This document shows, piece by piece, positions 57,107-64,000 of a stretch of 64,000 nucleotides of DNA (its first letter is position 1; every line of letters starts with the position of its first letter). This DNA comes from Spirochaetaceae bacterium (GTDB taxonomy: Bacteria > Spirochaetota > Spirochaetia > CADAEX01), in contig WQZP01000005.1 in assembly GCA_009780675.1 (NCBI GenBank), positions 1 through 64,000 of the forward strand. Reading direction: 5' to 3'. The position numbers were made by a program, and so were the translations under genes. Under the pieces are notes generated by a model. The model did not search any database and was not told where the DNA came from. It was given only the letters and a program-made list of their open reading frames with translations.

Positions 57107-58391
57107 AACATACGGCTGCCAGATGAATAAGGCAGAATCAGAAGCTTTTGAACTTGAACTAAACCATAACATGTGGGAGAGCGCGGAAAACCCTTTGGAG
57201 GCTAATCTTGCAGTTATTAATACCTGTTCTGTGCGGGAAACTGCGGAAGAAAGAATATGGGGGAGAATAGGGTATTATAAAAGAGTAAAAAAAGATAATC
57301 CTTCATTGATACTAATAATAACCGGGTGTATGGCAGAAAGACTTGGCAGTAAGTTTTTGGGTAATGGCTCACCTGTTGATAAAGTTTTTGGCACATTCTC
57401 AAAACATAAAATTATTGATTTTGTTTTGAATAAGTCAGATTTTGATCCTTCCAGTAATTTATATAAATTTAGCAAAGTACACACAACAGAAGGGAAATTT
57501 AAGTCATTTGTTCCTATTATGAATGGTTGCAATAATTTTTGCAGCTATTGCATTGTTCCGTATGTCAGGGGCAGGGAATTATCAAGAAATCCCGATGAAA
57601 TTTTTTCTGAGATCGAAGAACTTGAAAAAAGAGGGATAAAAGAAATAACTCTTCTGGGGCAGAATGTAAATTCATATTATTATAATAATGGCGAAACAGG
57701 AGAAAGTTTAGACTTTCCTGAGCTACTTAAAAAAATATCTGAAAAGGTTAACAGCATAGAATGGATAAGGTTTTTAACTTCACATCCAAAAGATCTTGGC
57801 GATAAACTTATAAATGTAATGGCAAAATCCAATAACATTTGCCGGCACATCCACCTTCCTCTTCAAAGCGGTTCAGATGTTATATTAAAAAAAATGAACC
57901 GCAAATATAACTCGGATTTTTATAATAATCTTGTAAAAAAAATTAAATATGATATACCTGATGCATCAATTACCACCGATATAATAGTAGGCTTTCCTGG
58001 AGAAAGCAAAGAAGATTATGATATGACATATAATTTGATGAATAGTATAAAATTTAATGAAGCATTTACATATTATTACAATCCAAGGGAAGGAACCAAA
58101 GCTTTTGATTTTGAGGATAATATACCAAAAGAAGAGAAATTAAGAAGACTCTCAGAAATTATAGAATTGCAAAAAAAAATAACAGTTTTGAAAAAAAAGG
58201 AAAAAATCGGGGCCACCCTAAAAGTTCTTGCAGAAGGGTTTTCTAAAAATAATTCCAATGAATTAATTGGGAGAACAGAATTTGACGAAATGATTGTTTT
58301 TAATGGTAAACATGATAAAATTGGTTTATACAGTATGGTAAAAATTCTTTTTGTAAAAGGTAATACGTTTATAGGAGAAATAGTGACATGA
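57090..58391 (+). CDS. miaB: tRNA-2-methylthio-N6-isopentenyladenosine synthase
   Basis: A 433-residue radical-SAM methylthiotransferase acting at A37. The N-terminal cluster Cys residues are in YGCQMNK, INTCSVRE and ITGCMAE; the radical-SAM triplet is CNNFCSYC; LLGQNVNSYYY distinguishes MiaB from RimO. A C-terminal TRAM-like segment is present. Overlaps the LCP gene by 17 bases and the next ORF by 4 bases. Confidence 0.97.
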   Translation: MKYWIETYGCQMNKAESEAFELELNHNMWESAENPLEANLAVINTCSVRETAEERIWGRIGYYKRVKKDNPSLILIITGCMAERLGSKFLGNGSPVDKVFGTFSKHKIIDFVLNKSDFDPSSNLYKFSKVHTTEGKFKSFVPIMNGCNNFCSYCIVPYVRGRELSRNPDEIFSEIEELEKRGIKEITLLGQNVNSYYYNNGETGESLDFPELLKKISEKVNSIEWIRFLTSHPKDLGDKLINVMAKSNNICRHIHLPLQSGSDVILKKMNRKYNSDFYNNLVKKIKYDIPDASITTDIIVGFPGESKEDYDMTYNLMNSIKFNEAFTYYYNPREGTKAFDFEDNIPKEEKLRRLSEIIELQKKITVLKKKEKIGATLKVLAEGFSKNNSNELIGRTEFDEMIVFNGKHDKIGLYSMVKILFVKGNTFIGEIVT

Positions 58392-58681
58392 GCAAAAATT
58401 TAATTATAATTATTCTCATAATTGTTATACAGGCTATCTTTGCTGCTCTTAATATAAAAAATGTTTCAGATGTTTCAATAGGGATAAGAACTTTTACAGA
58501 TGTTCCTGTTTTTATTACGATTACAATATCATTTATTATAGGGGTATTGATATTTTTCCCAGTAGCTTTTATTGCAGGTAAAAACCATGCAAAATCAGCA
58601 GAGTTAAAAAAAGAAGCTAAAATTCAGAAAAAACTGTTAAAAGAAAAGAATATACATGAAATTAAACCAATGGAATTATAA
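58388..58681 (+). CDS. Small membrane protein, LapA-like
   Basis: A 97-residue protein with two hydrophobic helices (NLIIIILIIVIQAIFAALNI and VFITITISFIIGVLIFFPVA) separated by a short loop, then a Lys/Glu-rich cytoplasmic tail. This layout and size match the LapA/DUF1049 type, small membrane proteins linked to LPS assembly in enterobacteria. The match is by topology only. The start overlaps miaB (ATGA) and the end overlaps the next gene by 26 bases. Confidence 0.72.
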   Translation: MSKNLIIIILIIVIQAIFAALNIKNVSDVSIGIRTFTDVPVFITITISFIIGVLIFFPVAFIAGKNHAKSAELKKEAKIQKKLLKEKNIHEIKPMEL

Positions 58682-59696
58682 AATCAATTTGCGTAGCATA
58701 CTAATTCTATTATTGTTTTTTTTAATGCAACCAATGCTTTATGCCCAAACATTTGCCGATGCTGAGGCATTTGAAAGAAGAGGCGAAACCCAAAGAGCGC
58801 TTGAGATATTATATAGGCTTGCTGAAACAACAAGACCGGAAAACAACCAATATTTTTTGATTATTGATAAAATTATTTCACTGGAAACAGATATTCCAAA
58901 ATTATTGACAAGTGTAGAAGATAAAATACTAAGAATTGTAAATGTAGACCAAAGAATTCAGTTATTAAAAAAAATGGCTGTTTTAATGGAACTTTCCGGC
59001 AATATTGAAAAAGCAGGACACTACTATGAGATGATATATAGATTGAACAGCAGCGATGAAAACTTTATTTATTTGATTAAAGCCGCAGCTATTAATCTTG
59101 AAACAGGCAATATAGATAAAGCTCTTTCACTTGCCAGTTTTGTGGAAAGTAGAGCAAGAAGATTGGTTGATTTACAAAAAGCAAAATTATTGGCAATTTA
59201 TATAGATATTCTCCAAGACAATAGAGATAGCGCTTTAAGAAAAATGTCACAAATACTTGATAATAAATATACAGAAGAGACCCTTTTTATTATTTATAAA
59301 TTATCAAATTGGCATGATATTAGAGATACTAGAGAAAAAGCAAGAAGCATAATAATAAGAACTCATAATCAGAGAGTTCTTGATGAACTTAATATTTATC
59401 AAAAACCACTTTCTCCTCTTTTTCTTTTTGCCCTATCAGAAACAAGTGTTGTTGATAGCCGACCAATAACCTATCATGCATATATTCAAACAGGATTGTT
59501 TAGTTCTCTAAGAAATGCTGAAAATATGCGGGAAAGAATAATTCAGGTAGGCCTCCCTTGCAAAATTATGGAAACCCCAAGAAGTGGGGAAATTTTTTTT
59601 AGAGTAGTTGTTCCTGTTGAAACTGAAAGAGAGATTGAAAATTATAATCTTATTCTTAGAAATAATAATATCGAAAGCTTCATAATTTTTAATTAG
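58656..59696 (+). CDS. Secreted TPR protein with C-terminal SPOR-like domain
   Basis: A 346-residue protein: signal peptide (ILILLLFFLMQPMLYAQ), TPR-like helix pairs (AEAFERRGETQRALEILYRL, MELSGNIEKAGHYYEMIYRL, NLETGNIDKALSLASFVESR), and about 75 residues at the end (AYIQTGLFSSLRNAENMRER, VGLPCKIME, FFRVVVPVETERE) that fit the SPOR fold. SPOR domains bind denuded peptidoglycan glycan strands at division sites. Position after an LCP gene and a LapA-like gene hints at cell-wall work. Confidence 0.82.
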   Translation: MKLNQWNYKINLRSILILLLFFLMQPMLYAQTFADAEAFERRGETQRALEILYRLAETTRPENNQYFLIIDKIISLETDIPKLLTSVEDKILRIVNVDQRIQLLKKMAVLMELSGNIEKAGHYYEMIYRLNSSDENFIYLIKAAAINLETGNIDKALSLASFVESRARRLVDLQKAKLLAIYIDILQDNRDSALRKMSQILDNKYTEETLFIIYKLSNWHDIRDTREKARSIIIRTHNQRVLDELNIYQKPLSPLFLFALSETSVVDSRPITYHAYIQTGLFSSLRNAENMRERIIQVGLPCKIMETPRSGEIFFRVVVPVETEREIENYNLILRNNNIESFIIFN

Positions 59697-59711
59697 GTCG
59701 GATTTAACTGA

Positions 59712-61229
59712 TTAACTTTCGCTTTTTTCTGTTGTTTGTATATAAAAAATAGGGTCTTCACCAGAGGGGAAAAAAGAATTTATTCTTAAGGTGCCTCTTA
59801 TTAAAGTAATTCTATTGATTATAGAATTTTCCACTATCTGTTGTGCCATGCTTATATTATAAGTAATTGTTTCTCTAACTAAATGATTTTCATCAATAAA
59901 CCTGAGTTCCAGTATATCCTCACCATGGTAATTATATATTGAAAAAACACCTCTTCTGATGTTATTACTTGATCTAAGAGAAAAATTGTGATTTTCAAAT
60001 ACTATGGAATCATTTTCCCCAAGAAATTCACCACCCAATGTAATATTTGGTAAATTATTTTGTACTATAGGGTTGATTGATGGCAACATATTGTTGGATA
60101 ACCTGATATAGTAACCATCCATTTGATGATTTATATTTTTAGGATTATCTCTGTCTACAATAGTAACCCTTATTCGGTTCATATTTTCAATTCTTACTAT
60201 TATCCTGTTTCTCATAAAATGTATTTGGTCATTTCTGGCAATGAAATCTATAGTTCTATGCTGCCTTGAATGTGTAGCATTCGTCCACCTATGCACTTCC
60301 ATAAGATTTGATGTAAAAAATGCTACTTCATTAGTTCTGCCATTAAAACGGATTATAGAATTATTCGATTCAACATTATACCATTGCCCTTCAAGAAAAG
60401 TTTTAAATGACTCAATATCATCAAAAACCATTTCACGCATTCTCTGTTCTTCAATAATTCTTGTAGGGATAATTTCTCTAAAAGCCATTACATATCTATT
60501 TGTCTGAAAACTCCACATATATGATGTTCTGATCACACCGGGTTGTTGTTCATTTTCTATTATTGTATCTTCAAGTAATACGATTGGGAAACTTACCCCG
60601 TTTCTCTGACCAAGAATATATGCCTGGCTTCTCTCTTGTCTCTGTATTTCGATTTTTCCATTAATTTCAGAATTAAATATAGATTCAAAATATAAACTAA
60701 TGCCGCCAAAAGGGGAGTGTGTTTTTCTAAAAACATCCATAACCTGTTTACCATCTAAAGATTGAGCATTAAAAATGATCTCAAATCCATGATCTCCCAC
60801 AACATCTATATATGAAATCGATACAGTCCGGTAGTTTATATTTGTTTTTTCAGTCTCCCATGTTAATATATACTTATTCCTTACAGAATCAAAATCCAAA
60901 ACCATGATTTTAAGGATTTGTGTATTTCTGTCAACTGCGACAATTACCTGTTCCAGTTCTGGATCAAAATCCAGATTGATATTATTGATATAAATTATTG
61001 AATAATTATTCCCTATATTGATTTTGGGTCTTATGCTAGGAGTCCGATTTCTGGCAATTTGTGTTGAACCTTCATAATTATCATTTGAAAAAATTCTTGA
61101 GATAATTACAGGATAATCATTTTCAATAGTGTCTGTATTTTTGTCACAGGAAATAAGCAGAAAGACAGATATGCAAAAAAATATAATTACAAATATTTTT
61201 ATAAAATAACTCACTTCTTTTTTTACCAT
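59712..61229 (-). CDS. Predicted lipoprotein, unknown function
   Basis: A 505-residue protein with a lipobox ending LLISC (Cys28). The first half resembles a beta-rich propeller-like domain (DFDPELEQVIVAVDRNTQIL, YIDVVGDHGFEIIFNAQ); the second half is also beta-rich, with repeated Asn/Arg strands. A relation to the treponemal pallilysin-related adhesins crossed my mind but no HExxH motif is visible. GGAGG lies only one base before the ATG, so a GTG at codon 6 may be the true start. It ends 15 bases from the convergent SPOR gene. The 231-base gap upstream holds a small AGCCT-GTT-AGGCT hairpin (61305-61317). Confidence 0.75.
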   Translation of the reverse strand: MVKKEVSYFIKIFVIIFFCISVFLLISCDKNTDTIENDYPVIISRIFSNDNYEGSTQIARNRTPSIRPKINIGNNYSIIYINNINLDFDPELEQVIVAVDRNTQILKIMVLDFDSVRNKYILTWETEKTNINYRTVSISYIDVVGDHGFEIIFNAQSLDGKQVMDVFRKTHSPFGGISLYFESIFNSEINGKIEIQRQERSQAYILGQRNGVSFPIVLLEDTIIENEQQPGVIRTSYMWSFQTNRYVMAFREIIPTRIIEEQRMREMVFDDIESFKTFLEGQWYNVESNNSIIRFNGRTNEVAFFTSNLMEVHRWTNATHSRQHRTIDFIARNDQIHFMRNRIIVRIENMNRIRVTIVDRDNPKNINHQMDGYYIRLSNNMLPSINPIVQNNLPNITLGGEFLGENDSIVFENHNFSLRSSNNIRRGVFSIYNYHGEDILELRFIDENHLVRETITYNISMAQQIVENSIINRITLIRGTLRINSFFPSGEDPIFYIQTTEKSES

Positions 61230-61460
61230 GCCTCCAATAAAAATTCAAGTATACAAGTTACTTATAGTATTATTTTTGCACACCATTATACATCTCGACC
61301 TGGGAGCCTGTTAGGCTTAGATAAAAATATCAATAACTTGCGAAAATTTTACCTTAAAATGAGGGAAATTCCCTTATGAAACTTTACCCCCATTTCAATG
61401 GTTAAACAATCTGAATACTCCTTGAGGTATGACATATTCTCTCTGTTTTATAACATCCCC

Positions 61461-62684
61461 TTACTTCTGGTATTTGAGCATACGTTGTTCCATTTCAAAT
61501 ATCTGTGATCCAGCTTTACTTCTCTCATAATGAAATTGCCGTTTCGACTTATAAGGATCAGCCTCTCCAGCTGCAAAAGGCGTACCAAAAAACACTGCTG
61601 TCAAGGTCTGGTTATGGTGGGTAAACAACTCCTCACCGTAGGTATTAAAGCCAATTAGGCTGCATTTGTTAAACACATTGTTAAAGACATCAAGCTTATT
61701 TAGCTCCTTGAGTTCCAAATAGCGCAGGACACAATTAAACAGAATTGTTCCCTGAATTCCAGGGAGAAACTTTTTGGCATCAACAAGACTTTGTTGTGCA
61801 TTGGCAATTATGTCACCTTGTTTTAATAATTGTACATTGGTTCCAGCTTCAATAGAACAATAAAATTGAATGCCACTACCCTCGAAAACTGCCATAGGAC
61901 TTCGTACATAAATATTACCCATATTGGCGACTCCAAGAGGATGTTTGGCAAATACTCCTGCATCCAGCTTGCTTACATCCATCCCGATCTGTTTGGCATA
62001 AAACTGCGCCGCAGGTTCCCCATTGATTTCCCATACTACCCGTTTCTGGTTATCTGACTTTGTTACTGCAAAAGTTGTGCCAGTAGAGACGTAATGTACA
62101 TAATGATTAAAAAAGAAAGGGATATTCATCTTCATGATTATGACAGCAAGCCCGTCTCCAGAAAGCTGGTTGTCAATCCCCACCAAAGTCTTGGCAAATT
62201 TGAGCTCATCTGCAGCAGCTCCGCCTACAAAAGCCATATTCAGGCTTTTATCCATGGTAAACTCTTTCATGATCTGCTCACCAAGGCATAAACCATCAAA
62301 GAATATCAATCCCAGATATTCATCAGGGATGATAGTTTTACCAGAAGTTTTTTGTTTTAGTTCCGAAATAGCGGTTCGGGCGGTTTTTATAGGATCACTT
62401 TTAACCCCTTCCTGAAAGGTTGTATAAACTTCCGAAACCTCATCTGACGATAGAGACATAACTGTAATGCCTGTTTCCAATGCTTTTTGAGTAGACCAGC
62501 CACCGATCATAGAAGTGCCTATACAAGCTGCCTCTGGGAAAGCTTTTTTGAGAGATATTTGTGGCTTGTGCTGCTCAAAAGCAGGGGAAAAAAAGTAAAT
62601 TATCACCTTAATATTAGGCTGTTTTACTTCATTGATAATACCATCGATATCCCAATTTTCTCTTGATGCAACTTTTATTGCCAT
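61461..62684 (-). CDS. FIST-domain sensor protein
   Basis: A 407-residue soluble protein with a FIST-N part (IYFFSPAFE, ACIGTSMIGGWSTQKALETG, FVGGAAAD) and a FIST-C part (GEPAAQFYAKQIGMD, SLIGFNTYGEELF). FIST modules are thought to bind small ligands such as amino acids and usually sit on or near signalling proteins. No output domain is fused here. A strong GGAGG site precedes the ATG. The base composition appears higher in GC than the flanks. The gap 62685-62856 upstream shows no gene. Confidence 0.88.
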   Translation of the reverse strand: MAIKVASRENWDIDGIINEVKQPNIKVIIYFFSPAFEQHKPQISLKKAFPEAACIGTSMIGGWSTQKALETGITVMSLSSDEVSEVYTTFQEGVKSDPIKTARTAISELKQKTSGKTIIPDEYLGLIFFDGLCLGEQIMKEFTMDKSLNMAFVGGAAADELKFAKTLVGIDNQLSGDGLAVIIMKMNIPFFFNHYVHYVSTGTTFAVTKSDNQKRVVWEINGEPAAQFYAKQIGMDVSKLDAGVFAKHPLGVANMGNIYVRSPMAVFEGSGIQFYCSIEAGTNVQLLKQGDIIANAQQSLVDAKKFLPGIQGTILFNCVLRYLELKELNKLDVFNNVFNKCSLIGFNTYGEELFTHHNQTLTAVFFGTPFAAGEADPYKSKRQFHYERSKAGSQIFEMEQRMLKYQK

Positions 62685-62856
62685 TTATTCCTCCTTGCTT
62701 TTTCAGCAAACATATAGAAAATATTCAGAAACTTAATAGTTCTTTAGTTTTTTAAGCTCATAAACCTATTTTATGCTAAAAAATCCAATTGTCAATAGAG
62801 AGTTTATCTAAATAATTGAAAAAATGATATAAACTAACTTAGCATATCTCATCATA

Positions 62857-64000
62857 TTACATATCAATACTCGATAGCATTAACGCTAAAACCGCCTGCT
62901 CAGAATCAAAAGTACCAAGACTTCGGATGACGGATAATGACATCAGAAAACTATATCGAGCTCTGATAAGATGATTTTTATTTGAGCTTACCAATGCTAT
63001 AGCATCTGAAAGCTCGGATGTTGATGCTGACGCAAGCCTGTATAACTCCATGGTATTCTCAAGTTGCTTTTTTGCGTATTCCCAGGCTTTGCGGGATGAT
63101 ATAACAGAACTTGCCTGTGCTATGCAGTTTAGAATTCCTGATTGTATTTCAATATCCAAAGCAAGTTCTGTTTCCATGTGGTCAAGAATTGCCTGTCTAT
63201 GCGCTATTTGCGTGTTATTAACGTTATTTCTTATTACCCAGAAATCTAAAGGTATACTGCCAGATATAGTGAGCCTTCCCGGAGAATTCTCTCTTCCGTG
63301 AATGTTGTTATAAGTTAAGCCTGTTGATATGCCAAGGTTGATATTCGGAAGATAATTTCTTGTTGCCAAACTAACTGCTCTGTCTGCTCTTCTTGATGCA
63401 AGGGCAGACCTTGCAAGTAAGGGACTATTCATATATATTGTCTCCAAAAAAACTGAAATCATATTATCAATTTCATTATATGAAAGTTCTGAAAGCTTTT
63501 GAATTATGTGCTCATAATAGTCAAAGTTAATGGGTTGCAATACAGGATTTCCTCTTAATCCGGTAATGGATCTAAGCCTTGCAATACTGAGTAAAAGATC
63601 TCTTCTGGCAAGATTTTGATTTGTTTTTCTTGATTCATTTTCTGCTACTGCCCGTAAATAATCCCCAATACTTATAACGCCACTTTCATGCCTGATTTTT
63701 GCAATTGTAAGAGTAAGTTGTGAAACATCAAGCAAAGAGTTTGCTGCCTCAAGAGCTGCGTGTGCTTCCAGCACCCCATAATATGCTGCATCTGCAGAAT
63801 CAAGCACCATAAAATATCTCTGTAAAGCTTCTTTTCGCGCAATATCTGTTGAAAGCCTGTTTATGGAACTCATGACAGAATTTCTCCCGCCATCCCATAT
63901 TTTTTGGGAAAGACTTATATTGACTCCTGCATTATAATCATCTGTAATATTTACATCTCCTCCCCAAAGGTTTCCCCCTGCTGAACCCCCAAGAGAAAAA
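62857..64000 (-). CDS. TolC-family outer-membrane efflux protein (partial, N-terminus outside window)
   Basis: At least 380 residues; the frame stays open to the window edge, so an internal ATG at 63871-63873 is not the true start. The visible part begins near GGSAGGNLWGGDVN and NISLSQKIWDGGRN, the typical TolC strand with the WDGG motif, then long helices (TIAKIRHESGVISIGDYLRA, ALASRRADRAVSLATRNYLP) and a second strand pair (TISGSIPLDFW). TolC forms the outer-membrane channel of tripartite efflux and type I secretion. No pump gene is in the window. Confidence 0.88.
   Translation of the reverse strand, partial: FSLGGSAGGNLWGGDVNITDDYNAGVNISLSQKIWDGGRNSVMSSINRLSTDIARKEALQRYFMVLDSADAAYYGVLEAHAALEAANSLLDVSQLTLTIAKIRHESGVISIGDYLRAVAENESRKTNQNLARRDLLLSIARLRSITGLRGNPVLQPINFDYYEHIIQKLSELSYNEIDNMISVFLETIYMNSPLLARSALASRRADRAVSLATRNYLPNINLGISTGLTYNNIHGRENSPGRLTISGSIPLDFWVIRNNVNNTQIAHRQAILDHMETELALDIEIQSGILNCIAQASSVISSRKAWEYAKKQLENTMELYRLASASTSELSDAIALVSSNKNHLIRARYSFLMSLSVIRSLGTFDSEQAVLALMLSSIDM

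Noticed and set aside
59712-61229. Pallilysin-type metalloprotease
   Set aside because: No HExxH motif is visible; only general beta-rich lipoprotein features support a relation.
1-64000. CRISPR array, prophage, insertion sequence or toxin-antitoxin pair
   Set aside because: No regularly spaced repeats with unique spacers, no transposase, integrase, phage structural or cas genes, and no small toxin-antitoxin pair were recognised in the window.

Overview
The window looks like chromosomal core sequence from an AT-rich spirochaete, most probably a Treponema relative. The evidence is the gene set and order: rplU-prp-rpmA-obgE-nadD-yqeK-LCP-rsfS, SpoVG, a TlyC/CorC protein beside ybeY and phoH, an LptD-like protein after uvrA, many signal-peptide TPR proteins and lipoproteins with spirochaete-type lipoboxes. 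Genes are tightly packed, often with 4-base ATGA or TTGA overlaps, and TTG/GTG starts are common. I see no phage, insertion sequence, CRISPR array or transposase.

Layout. 1-3390: chemotaxis/signalling (tail of one chemoreceptor, a chemoreceptor fused to a receiver domain, and a convergent Hpt protein). 3434-8198: ribosome assembly and NAD operon ending in rsfS, with a small acidic ORF on the other strand overlapping its end. 8664-12718: ispE, spoVG, tRNA-Gln, rplY, pth, tilS. 12751-18375: envelope quality control (ftsH, a secreted TPR protein with Asp-rich loops, an HtrA-type lipoprotein). 18429-23493: lepA converging on a DUF115 protein and a membrane-anchored PpiC protein. 23644-28074: tRNA-Asp, a DUF2156 protein, rsgA, mutS2. 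28352-41478: lipoprotein, ispG, TPR protein, uvrA, lptD-like, phoH, ybeY, tlyC/corC, TPR protein. 41520-45963: glycolytic operon gap-pgk-tpiA followed by secG and a secreted PpiC protein, behind a near-consensus promoter. 46052-50992: nusB, TPR membrane protein, map, a second HtrA-type lipoprotein, a phosphoribosyltransferase. 51111-52932 (minus): lipoprotein and outer-membrane barrel. 53125-59696: purine synthesis with the two PurH activities on separate genes, an LCP protein, miaB, a small membrane protein, a TPR-SPOR protein. 59712-64000 (minus): lipoprotein, FIST protein, truncated TolC-type protein.

The most unusual material is small: two families of hairpin-forming repeats (20256-20309 with 28072-28226, and 50969-51109) that abut or supply the stop codons and last codons of neighbouring genes; separate IMP cyclohydrolase and AICAR transformylase genes; a Prp protease gene beside an L27 gene that has no cleavable extension; and a chemoreceptor that ends in a receiver domain next to an Hpt gene. 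All functional assignments are from reading motifs; no database search was run.
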